64,000 nt of DNA, taken from the NCBI GenBank assembly GCA_032716605.1, contig CM064523.1, positions 40,889,526-40,953,525 of the forward strand, in the 5' to 3' direction. The notes under the pieces are model-generated. The model was not told the DNA's origin and made no database searches. It saw only the letters and a list, made by a program, of their open reading frames with translations. This document shows, piece by piece, positions 33,384-44,978 of the stretch. The position numbers and the translations under genes were made by a program. Within the stretch, counting starts at the first letter, position 1; every line of letters starts with the position of its first letter. The stretch comes from Paralithodes platypus. Lineage: Eukaryota; Arthropoda; Malacostraca; Decapoda; Lithodidae.

Positions 33384-33758
33384 ACCTTACGAGCGGCTGG
33401 TGGAGTATATTTCACTGTGCCGCCCAGCGGGTTTTTTTTTTTACCCTAAATGGGGTTGTTCCGTGCTCTTTTTCATGCATAAACAAGACCCAGAGCGTAA
33501 TACAAGTATGTATCCTGAAAGTGCGTAAATTAAGCTTTCCAATGACACCCGAACCATCCTTTTACGATCACTGGTTGTCTTTCAACGATCGTAAAACACG
33601 AGTGAAAAAACCCTAAAATACGGTAATTTCCTTATATAATTCCCTGTGTGGCGAGCGGTCTGAGGTAATATATGCTCCTAATCACCGCTCCGCTCTCTCT
33701 CAGAGCACAATACGTCCTCAAAATTGCACTCTACAAGAAATTTCCTTTGCATTTTATA
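33384..33758 (+). mobile_element. MITE-like segment nested in the piggyBac-like element, right end missing
   Basis: It begins CACCTTACGAGCGGCTGG after TTAT and follows the MITE pattern (GCCGCCCAGCGGG, TTTTTCATGCATAA, CCAATGACACCC, CTGGTTGTCTTTCAACG) to AAATTGCACTC. The terminal GCTAAATAAGGG is absent. The host motif GCATTTTAT is present on both sides (about 33376 and 33753). The same structure occurs in the opposite arm, so nesting predates duplication of the 3.5 kb element. Confidence 0.6.
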
Positions 33759-34965
33759 GCGTATTATTTGTAGGCCGTTCGGTAAATTTCTTACGGTAAT
33801 ACAAACAACGAAAGATTGAATATTTGTGCTTGGCATTATATGTGGGGAACAGATGTAGGCCTACCGTATATATTATGTTTTCATATATATGATACATGTG
33901 TAACATTTTTATATTATCACGACTCTCTCTCTCTCTCTCTCTGTCTCACTCTCTTTGTTTGTACTCCTTTGTACTCTCTTTGTCTGATGTAGGCCAGGGC
34001 ACGCCCCTAACTAATCTCTTCCCTCTCAGGGGAAATCACACCTAGCAGATGTTTTTGACTTCCCCTCTCTCTCTGTCATTCTCTTCCTCAGTGGGTCTAC
34101 CTATACTGCATTTGACATTGAAATTGCTTGAGAGTTTGATTGCAAGCATTTTATAGCGTATTATTTGCAGGCATTCGGTAAATTTCTCACGATAACCAGG
34201 GTGTATGGTACATTTCTCACGATAATACAAGCAACAACGAAGCTTGGCGAAGATTGTGGTCTACAATATACCTTTTTATAATTGCATGTGACCTTGTAAT
34301 TGCTTGAAAGTTTGATTGCAAGCATTTTATAGCGTATTATTTTCAGGCGTTCAATAAATTTGATAAATATATCAAAATAAGTCCTGTGGGACTATGAAAT
34401 AGCTATTATTGGACAAGGACAATATTTTGTTCATCCCTCCACTGGAACATCAACAACAATGTCAACAACGTATCGCCGTCGGCAATCGTAAGATTCAGAG
34501 TCGTAAAGATTCCAGGACGAGCTCAATAGAAAATGAATGAATGAAATGAATGAGTGTGCAGTACTACCAATACGTATAGCGACTTCCGCTAGATCTAGAG
34601 ACCTTTACTTCGATCTAGCATCAATGACTTACACTAGCGGTTTTGTTTTGAAATTTCAGAACAATTTCGAAGTGATATTATATGGATTTTGCCAATTCAT
34701 ATTTCTAGTGGTATTTATCATGTCTTACATCTAACAATATATGCTAGCGGATTTAACTTCAATTGGTAACCCTCCCGCTCGAGTCGGCTCCAAGAAAATC
34801 GATAATGGTGGCACTTTAGTAAACAGGTGATAAACAAAACCGCATGCGGATCGGTATTATGGTAAGTTGGCTACCTACTATTGTTTATACGATATAGTAA
34901 GTAATGATAAGTAAATTAGTATATATTATATATAAAACAAAAACAAAATTCCTGCAAAGCAAGCG

Positions 34966-34996
<31 letters not shown>

Positions 34997-35141
34997 ATGC
35001 AGAAATTTAACTGAAGAAAGAGTGAAAAAGATATAATAATACAGAAATATTACAAGCAAATAAATGAAATAGAGGGATTAGTTAGAGAAAATAATAATGA
35101 GAAATACATATTACGGATGAGGAAGAGGGAAAGCGACAGAG

Positions 35142-35184
<43 letters not shown>

Positions 35185-36343
35185 CAGGAGTGAGAGAGAT
35201 TAGAGAAAATAGAGAGATTGCAAGCATTTTATAGCGTATTATTTGCAGGCGTTCAGTACATTTCTTACGGTAATACAAACAATGAAAGATTGAATATTTG
35301 TGCTTGGCATTATATGATTGTGGGGAACAGATGTAGGTCTACCGTATATATTATTTTGTCATATATATGATACATATGTAACATTGTTATATTATCACGA
35401 CACTCTCTCTCTCTCTTGTCTCTTCCTCTCTGGGTCTACCTATAGCCTACATTTATAATTGCATGTGACCTTGAAATTGCTTGAGAGTTTGATTGCAAGC
35501 ATTTTATAGCGTATTATTTGCAGGCGTTCATTAAATTTCTTACGGTAATACAAACAACCAAACAACGAAAGATTGAATATTTGTGCTGCACATCCCTCAT
35601 ACGAAATACCATTCCCACCGTATAGAGAGAATACAGAAACTGAAACTGAAGAAAGAATGAAAAAGATATAATAATACAGAAATATTACATGCAAATAAAT
35701 GAAATAGAGGGATTAGTTAGAGAAAATAATAATGAGAAATACATAATTATACGGATGAGGAAGAGAGAAAGGGATCACAAGAGAGGGAAAGCGAGCGAGC
35801 CAGAGAGACAGAATGACAGACAGGAGGAGTGAGAGAGATTAGAGAAAATAATAATGAGAATTACATATACGGATGAGGAAGAGAGAGAGAGACAGAGCGC
35901 GCGAGAGAGGGAAAGCGAGCGAGCCAGAGAGAGAGAGAGACAGACGGACAGACAGGAGTGAGAGAGAGAGAAAGAAAGAGAGAGAGAGAGAGAGAGAATA
36001 CAGAAATAAGGAGAAATAAGAGAAAATAAGACCGATTACCGAAGGAATAGTAGACGCGCGAGAGGCCGAAGTCAGGCCAAAGCGAACGCAACCGAACGCG
36101 CCCGGGAAATAGACCAAAAAGTACCTCCTCTTCCTCACCTCTTTCCACCCTACACACTCATTCATAACATCCATTCATAGACTTATATGGGGAGACGAAG
36201 AGTTGCTCTTTCCAAAAATGATAGTTTCGTTCGCATTGGAGCCATAGTAACGGCGCTAGGGCGAGTGAAATTGAGCGAATATTTCGGGATTATGCCCGCT
36301 GAGCGGTACAGTGTAAAATACCTTACCACCCGCTAAATAAGGG

Positions 36344-37242
36344 TTAACAGCTTGTTTTTACTTTGTCAAGGAGCCGGGAGAAACCAGATACAAGGGATCT
36401 GGATTTCTCAAAGTGCACTTGTTAGTGTTAACGTAATACTTTAAACAGTTGTGAGGACTTCGCTAGGCTACGAGCCGTTTTTGCTCAGTCACTGCTACCT
36501 TTTGCCCACAGTACCCTAGCTAGACTTTACTCGATTAGTAGATACAGAATAGTATTGAAGCTTTCCTTATGTATGATATTGGTTATGCACTATTGATTTC
36601 ATGTGTTGCAAGCTTGGCTACTTTAGTGATTAGTGGCCCACGAGCACAATCCGAGTAGGCTATTGCCGTTGCATTTGCGGAGTACTTCTTTTTAATGTTT
36701 GCCATTTACTATTGCATATTCTTTTAATTATTCTTATGCCAATTTAAACCTGTAATAGTATTTAATTGCCAGTGTTTTTCTTATTGAATTACTGTTCAAA
36801 ATCCGATACGTACTTCTTACGAGCATCCGAGAAGCATCTAACTTTTTTCAGAAGATTCCTTGCTCGATGCTTAAGGACTATTAATTAACGTAACGTAATA
36901 GTGCCAATCCGAAGTAGAGGGTGGAGGACTTCTTAAGTTCTTAGTCAAGGGTGGATTACTTCGGCTTCGGCCAACACTATTCTTTGGTGTTGTTGTTTCT
37001 TACTTCTTTGTTTGATTGTTGACCAGACTAGAGAATTCCTGTCTCTTTATTAGTCTGTTGTTGAACACTAGTACCGAGTTCTTGTATACCCCGTTATAGC
37101 AGATTGAACTCTGGAGGGTATTGGTGTTTTTTGTTCGGCTGGCAGTACTCAGGGGATGGGATCGTGTGTTTCCGTTGTGGCAGCGAGCCGTATTCGAGTC
37201 CTGATTGAGAGCCCTTGTGTACCCGAGTGCCAGGTCGTAACA
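36344..37242 (+). repeat. LTR 3' half, inverted relative to the rest of the array
   Basis: This 899 bp segment, starting at the TTAA, is the reverse complement of the left half of LTRs 2-4 (for example 44979-45876), and ends CAGGTCGTAACA. In intact LTRs the join reads AAGCTGTTAATAAAATACAG. Here the segment meets the piggyBac-like element exactly at that TTAA. The missing other half is at 43480-44437. Flipping 36348-39955 would restore one LTR carrying a single piggyBac-like insertion. Confidence 0.9.
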
Positions 37243-37815
37243 ATAGTGATAGAATAGCGAGAGAGATGCAACATTGCGGCGAGGAGAGAGAGATTGCAGA
37301 GAGATGGTGACTGGGCGTGAGTTAATGATACAAAAGGTTTTCCTTTCTACTTTGTCTAGGAGTGCGGTGTGAGAGGATCCTCCCCAGACATGTGAACAAT
37401 ACTCAATACAAGGACGCACTGTGCCCCTGTACGGAGCAAGAAGCTAAAGAACCCCTTGACGCGGTTGAGCACACCCAGCTTCTGGGAGGCTGCCTTAGCA
37501 AGACTGGTAATATTGTCCTTCCAAGTAAGAGCAGAAGAAAAGGGACATCGAGAATATTGGGAGAAGATTAAGGATTGATTCTTGTACTGTTGAAGCGTAA
37601 GGGATAGTCCTCTGGGAGTTCTAAACGGGTATTAAGATGAAGTAATTGGGTTTTGGAAGCATTAAAGGTAACAAGGTTTTCTATGCCTAAACTGGAAATA
37701 GTAATTAGATCAGAAGATAAGTGTTGCATGGTTTCATTACGTTTGTTTTTGAGGGATTGCTGGCAGGGGCGTTCAGGAAAACTATAATAAAATATAATTG
37801 AGTACTGTAAGGTAT
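37243..37815 (-). pseudogene. Jockey-like copy 4, upstream part (inside the inverted segment)
   Basis: Minus strand: VEHTQLL-type palm end, then the thumb with EYCSHVWGGSSHTALLDKVE (about 37350-37415) and RRNVASLSLFYHY, broken at CTAT (37243-37246, as ATAG) by the gypsy LTR. The rest of the same copy is at 56829-57175 on the plus strand. The orientations disagree only because of the inversion. The upstream edge dissolves into a TA microsatellite. Confidence 0.8.
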
Positions 37816-37832
37816 ATACAGTATATATATAT

Positions 37833-37895
<63 letters not shown>

Positions 37896-37905
37896 TATAT
37901 ATTGT
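37816..37905. repeat. AT microsatellite
   Basis: A long (TA)n run with one GATA interruption, between the Jockey-like copy and the A-rich region. Confidence 0.95.
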
Positions 37906-39640
37906 TATGCGACGCTGTAATCCAGCACGCTTTTGTAATAGGTTCTTATAAGGTAACTCAGAATGTGATACTGCTCGACAGGAGCATAACTAGCATTGCT
38001 ACAAATATTTCATAATTCACTCAATCTTCACCAAAGACAATGAAATACACCAATTAGGAACACAAGTTTTATTTTTTATTAAGCTAGGGTACAAAGCATG
38101 GAAACAAAAGGATGTTAGCTATATAAAACTAAGTCCATATATAAACTTGTTATGAGTGAGATGAATGGGAGATATCTCTACTTATTAATTATTCATAATA
38201 TAATTCATAAATGGCAATGACAATTTATATATATAAATAATAAATTATTCAAAGAGAGGTATGAATACAAATACAAATGAACAAGGTGGAGGCGACCTTG
38301 TGTACTGAGGGTGAAGCTCGGTTAGGTTAGTGCGAGGTATCAGCCACGCAGGTAAACATCAACGGTACCACGCCTAGGGGTTTAGGTCAAGTATACTGAG
38401 AGGGAGGATAAATCAACAAAATGAATATGGAACTACACGGCTAGGATATGAATATACAAATTTGACTTTAATCCTAACTGAAGGGAAAGATAAATTAGAT
38501 TTAGACTACAATATCAGAATGATACACCAAATATACAAAATATAATGTTAGCCGAAATCGTGACTAAATATGCTAGCACTTAGGGAATTTAGATTCACGG
38601 AATGTTTAGTGAATACAATTAACCAAAATAGGTTAGAATATAGTAATTATAAATGGAAGCTTACAACAATGGAGAATACAAAAGGGATCGCCAACGTAAG
38701 TGGCGGAACGAATGAATAAATTAATATGACTTCACAAAACTTGTACTCAGACAGAAATTAGCCAAAATAGAGGCTAGGAACACCGTACGGTAGAATAGAA
38801 ATTCCCGAACTGAAGTTAAAATAATATTAACCGTATAATGTGGTCGACCGAATAACGTAGTTTATAATAAATTCACAATTCTGAATGTAAAATATTAGTA
38901 GATAAAATGAAAGTATAAAACACTCAACGCACAGAGTTTAACTATACGCAGAGGAGAATAAAGGGAATGGTGATTTGCATTCTAAACAAAATATAACAGA
39001 ATTGTTGAGGTATGAATAGAGTCAGGAACAAATATCAATTACGCTCTCTTTGAACCCTTTACGATGTGCTTACAGACCCAGCAAAATAATAATACAATGA
39101 ATAAGGTCTGAGAGTTGTCACGGATAATTACGTATATGGTGTGTGTATAAATACTAGATAAATTATATATATCACATTTATGTGTAATATAAATGGGTTA
39201 TATCCAGATGTTATATATAGTAACCTTACATAAAGAATGTGTAGGCCTACTGTTCTCTCAATGCGAGGTAAAAAGTTATGGAAATTTGAGTCCGAAAATG
39301 GCCTCTAATATTACTTAAATTTGAACACTGACATACCTTATATAACCTTCACAATAATCCCAAAATAGAATAACACAGAAACATTTAATTTGGGGTGAGG
39401 AGGAGGAGTAGAATCCGTGAGAGAGATCTGGCCAAGCTTATGGCTCGTAGGTTCCCCATCTGTAGATACCAGGGGGACACGCCGTTCTCACACACTGCTA
39501 GGAATTGTTCGTCTAGCTCGCCTACACACACTCTCTCGGTCACTGCCCTTAGATACCTCCTGCTACAGAAGTATCATCCAATATGGTATATACGATAAAC
39601 CTTGCTCGAAAGCGCAGTCAAAGTATTCCACAATTTGGAC
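37906..39640 (-). repeat. Unassigned A-rich block, possibly a solo LTR
   Basis: There are no coding frames of note. Read on the minus strand the block ends GCGTCGCATAACA at 37906. About 150 bp upstream of that it has AATAAAAAATAAAA (plus-strand 38070-38085), which would suit a polyadenylation signal in an LTR. I could not identify the other end, a second copy or a target duplication. The plus strand is unusually A-rich from 38000 to 39370. Confidence 0.3.
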
Positions 39641-39898
39641 TGACTAACAATTATTTCAGGCAGGTAATATTTCGTTTTTAATTTGGTACATGATTATTGC
39701 TTTTCGAAATAATAAGAACATGTGAAATCTGTTTTTTTAATTATTGTGTGGTTAATAATGGTCTTAAAAATATAAAGTACATGGGAATACATAGGTTATG
39801 TTATCCTTTATTTAATAATAGAAAACTTATATTTTAGACAGATTTTTTGTGGCCATGATCATTATTTTACATTTCTTCTGGCTTTTCTCTATTATTAA
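39641..39898. other. AT-rich DNA, nothing recognised
   Basis: A short AT-rich spacer without recognised features. Confidence 0.5.
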
Positions 39899-39955
39899 CC
39901 CGGGAACGGCGAGAAAGATCTTAAGAGGTTTTACTGGGCAACGCCAGCAAAGCTC
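39899..39955. repeat. Remnant of another TTAA-type terminus
   Basis: AACCCGGGAACGGCGAG after TTAA-like TATTAA resembles the right end of the 29555-30149 element (CCAAGAACGGCGAGC). A diverged direct copy (GGGCAACGCCAGCAAAGCTC) follows and ends at the TTAA used by the 3.5 kb element. Confidence 0.4.
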
Positions 39956-41760
39956 TTAACCCTTATTTAGCGGGTGGTAAGGTATTTTACACTGTACCGC
40001 TCAGCGGGCATAATCCCGAAATATGCGCTCAATTTCACTCGCCCTAGCGCCGTTACTATGGCTCCAATGCGAACGAAACGATCATTTTTGGAAAGAGCAA
40101 CTCTTTGTCTCCCCATATAAGTCTATGAATGGATGTTATGAATGAGTGTGGAGGGTGGGAAGAGGTGAGGAAGAGGAGGTACTTTTTGGTCTATTTCCCA
40201 GGCGCGTTCGGTTGCGTTCGCTTTGGCCTGACTTCGGCCTCTCGCGCGTCTACTATTCCTTTGGTAATCGGTCTTATTTTTCTCTTATTTCTCCTTATTT
40301 CTGTATTCTCTCTCTTTCTCTCTCGCTCTCTCACTCTCTTTCTTTCTTTCTCTCTCCCTTTCTCTCTTCCTCATCCGTATATGTATTTCTCATTATTATT
40401 TTCTCTAACTAATCCCTCTATTTCATTTATTTGCTTGTAATATTTCTGTATTATTATATCTTTTTCATTCTTTCTTCAGTTCAGTTTCTGTATTCTCTCT
40501 ATACGGTGGGAATGGTATTTCGTATGAGGGATGTGCAGCACAAATATTCAATCTTTCGTTGTTTGGTTGTTTGTATTACCGTAAGAAATTTACTGAACGC
40601 CTGCAAATAATACGCTATAAAATGCTTGCAATCAAACTCTCAAGCAATTTCAAGGTCACATGCAATTATAAATGTAGGCAATAGGTAAACCCAGAGAGGA
40701 AGAGACAAGAGAGAGAGAGAGTGTCGTGATAATATAACAATGTTACATAATTATGTATCATATATATATGAAAAAATAATATATACGGTAGGCCTACATC
40801 TGTTATAATGCCAAGCACAAATATTCAATCTTTCATTGTTTGTATTACCATAAGAAATTTACTGAACGCCTGCAAATAATACGCTATAAAATGCTTGCAA
40901 TCTCTCTATTTTCTCTAATCTCTCCCACTCCTCCTGTCTCTCTCTCTCTCTCTCTGGCTCTGTCGCTTTCCCTCTTCCTCATCCGTAATATGTATTTCTC
41001 ATTATTATTTTCTCTAACTAATCCCTCTATTTCATTTATTTGCTTGTAATATTTCTGTATTATTATATCTTTTTCACTCTTTCTTCAGTTCAGTTTCTGC
41101 ATTCTCTCTCTCTCTGTTTCGCTTGCTTTGCAGGCATTTTGTTTTTGTTTTATATATAATATATAATAATTTACTTATCATTACTTACTATATCGTATAA
41201 ACAATAGTAGGTAGCCAACTTACCATAATACCGATACACCAAACCGATCCGCATGCGGGTTTGTTTATCACCTGTTTACTAAAGTGCCACCATTATCGAT
41301 TTTCTTGGAGCCGACTCGAGCGGGAGGGTTACCAATTGAAGTTAAATCCGCTAGCATATATTGTTAGATGTAAGACATGATAAATACCACTAGAAATATG
41401 AATTGGCAAAATCCATATAATATCACTTCGAAATTGTTCTGAAATTTCAAAACAAAACCGCTAGTGTAAGTCATTGCTGCTAGATCGAAGTAAAGGTCTC
41501 TAGATCTAGCGGAAGTCGCTATACGTATTGGCAGTACTGCACACTCATTCATTTCATTCATTCATTTTCTATTGAGCTCGTCCTGGAATCTTTACGACTC
41601 TGAATCTTACGATTGCCGACGGCGATACGTTGTTGACATTGTTGTTGATGTTCCAGTGGAGGGATGAACAAAATATTTTCCTTGTCCAATAATAGCTATT
41701 TCATAGTCCCACAGGACTTATTTTGATATATTTATCAAATTTATTGAATGCCTGAAAATA

Positions 41761-42112
41761 ATACGCTATAAAATGCTTGCAATCAAACTTTCAAGCAATT
41801 ACAAGGTCACATGCAATTATAAAAAGGTATATTGTAGACCACAATCTACGCCAAGCTTCGTTGTTGCTTGTATTATCGTGAGAAATGTACCATACACCCT
41901 GGTTATCGTGAGAAATTTACCGAACGCCTGCAAATAATACGCTATAAAATGCTTGCAATCAAACTTTCAAGCAATTACAAGGTCACATGCAATTATAAAA
42001 AGGTATATTGTAGACCACAATCTACGCCAAGCTTCGTTGTTGCTTGTATTATCGTGAGAAATGTACCATACACCCTGGTTATCGTGAGAAATTTACCGAA
42101 CGCCTGCAAATA
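41761..42112. repeat. 176 bp tandem duplication inside the piggyBac-like copy 2
   Basis: ATACGCTATAAAATGCTTGC starts at 41761, 41937 and 42113, giving two full 176 bp units plus the start of a third. The opposite arm has one unit fewer (34120-34330). Confidence 0.85.
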
Positions 42113-42968
42113 ATACGCTATAAAATGCTTGCAATCAAACTCTCAAGCAATTTCAATGTCACATGCAGTATAGGTAGACCCAGAGATGAAGAGACAGACA
42201 GAGAGAGAGGGGATGTCAAAAACATCTGCTAGGTGTGATTTCCCCTGGGAGGGAAGAGATTAGTTAGGGGCGTGCCCTGGCCTACATCAGACAAAGAGAG
42301 TACAAAAGAGTACAAACGAAGAGAGTGAGACAGAGAGAGAGAGAGAGAGAGAGAGTCGTGATAATATAAAAATGTTACACATGTATCATATATATGAAAA
42401 CATAATATATACGGTAGGCCTACATCTGTTCCCCACAATCATATAATGCCAAGCACAAATATTCAATCTTTCGTTGTTTGTATTACCGTAAATTTACCGA
42501 ACGCCTGCAAATAATACGCTATAAAATGCAAAGGAAATTTCTTGTAGAGTGCAATTTTGAGGACGTAATGTGCTCTGAGAGAGAGCGGAGCGGTGATTAG
42601 GAGCATAAATTACCTCAGACCGCTCGCCACACAGGGAATTATATAAGGAAATTACCGTATTTTAGGGTTTTTCACTCGTGTTTTACGATCGTTGAAAGAC
42701 AACCAGTGATCGTAAAAGGATGGTTCGGGTGTCATTGGAAAGCTCAATTTACGCACTTTCAGGATACATACTTGTATTACGCTCTGGGTCTTGTTTATGC
42801 ATGAAAAAGAGCACGGAACAACCCCATTTAGGGTAAAAAAAAAACCCCGCTGGGCGGCACAGTGAAATATACTCCACCAGCCGCTCGTAAGGTGATAAAA
42901 TGCTTGCAATCACATTTTCAAGCAATTATAAAATATAAATTGTACTTACCAACACCCACACCAGTATG

Positions 42969-43277
42969 TTATTCGTCAGGAACGTCTCCAATTTGCTCAA
43001 GGGTCTGTCCAATATCAACCACAACATCCACCCCACGCAAATTATGCTTGGGGTGAAAGCCTATGATCGGGTTATTTTCGTCTTCAGAGTCATCCACACT
43101 ACCAAAACTCTCACCCAGACCTTCGACGGTTTCATCCAACAACTTATTAGAAAGTTATGAAGAGGTCAGCATGTTATCTAGTTCCTGGGTGGTAAGCCGG
43201 GCGTGGTTAGTAGGCTGGCGCGACGCACTAGGGATGGCGGCCACCGAATCGAACACGGGCAAATCTTGACCTTCCAT
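42969..43277 (-). pseudogene. Acidic ORF of the piggyBac-like copy 2, with premature stop
   Basis: This is the homologue of 33000-33308. The start ATG is at 43275-43277 (MEGQDLPVFDSV) and the same acidic segment and stop follow. A TAA replaces the codon after the helix (near 43157), and a few residues differ. Conservation of this frame at both ends of the pair is expected from copy identity, and is not by itself proof of function. Confidence 0.4.
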
Positions 43278-43479
43278 TATGGCTGCTTGAGGGTCACTTA
43301 GTCACGGTCACACAGTGGGGATGTGTGGGTGGGCCCTTGTAGTACACCGCCTGACCACCAAGTTTCGCTTTCCACCTAAATTAGGGCGGGAATACGCCCA
43401 CGGACTTAAGTCCGACCCCGCCATTTAGTCCAATTTTCTCGTATCGGACTTAAGTCCGACCCCGCTAAATAAGGGTTAA

Positions 43480-44437
43480 TAAAATACAGGGTGGTTAGGC
43501 TCTTGCCCTCACGCACTGTAAATTATTAACTCAACACAGTCAGCCGCGAAGACAACCTAGGCTTCACTGAACCGAAACGAGTATGCAGGTTTATCGCTTA
43601 ACCACTGCATCAAACAACAACTCGTAACACAGAAAAGACTTACCCCAGTCTAGCATTACCTAGACTAGCAGAAAACAGGAATAATAATAATAATACACAG
43701 GGAAATGCATAGACAAGTGCAACAAACATAAATCAATCCTATTCTAAGTTAACCTTTCCAAAATAGGCTATCTAATAGGCATGTATCTCATGAGAACTCA
43801 AGCGATAATACGTTGGCTGACTAGCTCTGCACCAACGGGACCATGGAAGTTAAAAAGGGTAGGGAAAAGAGGAGATAAGAATGTAAGGTAGTAGAGAAAG
43901 TTCACATCAGTCAGAAGAATATATATAGTTAGCAAGGGAAATGAGAAGTCGCTCTGCCTAATGAGTTCTGATCAAAAAATGGCTAGACTTCCCTTTTTAT
44001 ACTCGGCCCTCTAGTGAGCCCAACGTGAACTACTAAGGACCGCCCACTGACAATCATTACGTAATTTCTCTCTCTCCTCTGGGATAGACAAAGGCTTTCC
44101 TAGCACTGAGGGGAGGGGGGGGGGGGGGGTGTGCTAGTGAGTTAGGCCCACCTCCCGCATGGCGCACCCACTGACCCCCAACTGTGGCTGCCGCTTCTCC
44201 CATCATTACAAATAAGTTTTACACACAATACTTATAACTAATGATATAAAATAGAACTCGTTGACTCAGATGAAAACAAAATACATATTCATATTACTTA
44301 TAGTACAACGGCTCACATGAACTAAGTTAGGAAACTCTACATAGACTACAGCCAAAGTTCCTGCCCTGACGATCCTAGCGAGAGTGGGGCATGACTAGGC
44401 GTTCTGTACAGCATGCTCACACTGGACATGCGTCACA
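43480..44437 (-). repeat. LTR 1, 5' half (gypsy array)
   Basis: It begins immediately after the piggyBac-like element and continues as in LTRs 2-4 to CATGCGTCACA (TGTGACG on the minus strand). Together with 36344-37242 it makes one LTR of about 1857 bp. Confidence 0.9.
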
Positions 44438-44978
44438 CCTCCCCCAAGATTTTACTTGCTCAACCCTGAGCTAAAATCTGACAAACACAGAACCCCATCA
44501 AGCCCCTCACGCCCAGCGACCGCATGGCACTAAAACAAAGCTGAGTTTATCACCAAAACACATCTTATTATTAACCAAAAATTCACATTTCATAACTCCT
44601 CCCAACAATAGCAAAAAGACACAATATCATGCTCCCAGAGCGAGCTTACAGCAGCTCAGCCGTTTGATAGTTCGTGGACTACTCAAACTCTATAGGCTAT
44701 GATAAACTTATACGATTACCTATATCAAAAGAAAGAGTTTTTTATATGATTTTTATATTTTAATATGTTTTCCCGGCTGCACTATAAGGGCAGCCTATTT
44801 TCCTCCACTCAAACCCACACACCTGTGATAGCCTACGACTGATCATCCACCCTTGATAAACAATCCGCGATCACATTGTCACATCCAGCAATATGACGGA
44901 CTCCATGCTTGCGCCCCGCCCACATCACGCAACCCCGCCCTCTATGGTCGCAAAAAACATCCTGGCAAGGTCGCCATT
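44438..44978 (-). mobile_element. Short internal region 1 (deletion derivative)
   Basis: 541 bp made of three pieces of the full internal region. 44438-44900 matches 49231-49694 (polypurine tract, 3' untranslated region and the last codons of pol). 44901-44964 matches 53091-53154 (a piece beside the protease). 44965-44978 matches 54956-54969 (primer site). It keeps the cis elements for replication but no protein gene, like TRIM-type derivatives. The frames at 44853-45221 cross from this piece into the LTR and are not genes. Confidence 0.9.

Larger units (their letters stand above)
32802..36343 (+). mobile_element. 3.5 kb piggyBac-like element, copy 1 (left arm of inverted pair)
   Basis: 3542 bp between TTAA 32798-32801 and TTAA 36344-36347. 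Both ends are CCCTTATTTAGCGGG reading inward, a perfect 15 bp inverted repeat. Inside lie a short acidic ORF, a nested MITE-like segment (33384-33758), many repeats of a GCATTTTATAGCGTATTATT motif (near 33757, 34150, 34322, 35226, 35500), and GA tracts. A nearly identical copy in reverse orientation is at 39960-43475. No complete transposase is present, so it is probably non-autonomous or deleted. The termini match the right ends of the small MITEs. Confidence 0.85.
39960..43475 (-). mobile_element. 3.5 kb piggyBac-like element, copy 2 (right arm of inverted pair)
   Basis: 3516 bp between TTAA 39956-39959 and TTAA 43476-43479, inverted relative to 32802-36343 and nearly identical along its length. 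Differences include an additional copy of a 176 bp unit (41761-42112 holds two full units, the other arm one), and length changes in CT/GA tracts. It sits in the gypsy LTR at a TTAA that is uninterrupted in LTRs 2, 3 and 4 (for example 45873-45880). Confidence 0.9.

Noticed and set aside
34537..34734. 65-codon frame present in both piggyBac-like arms (34537-34734 and 41364-41561)
   Set aside because: Identity of the arms explains its presence in both; no start context, family or codon-level signal.
41761..42112. CRISPR-like array
   Set aside because: Repeats are long, adjacent, without spacers, in eukaryotic transposon DNA; the same applies to the 41 bp minisatellite at 58873.
32798..43479. 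The inverted pair as a pure assembly mirror artefact
   Set aside because: Not fully excluded, but the arms differ by a 176 bp unit, a premature stop and many small changes, and each outer TTAA joins different sequence.
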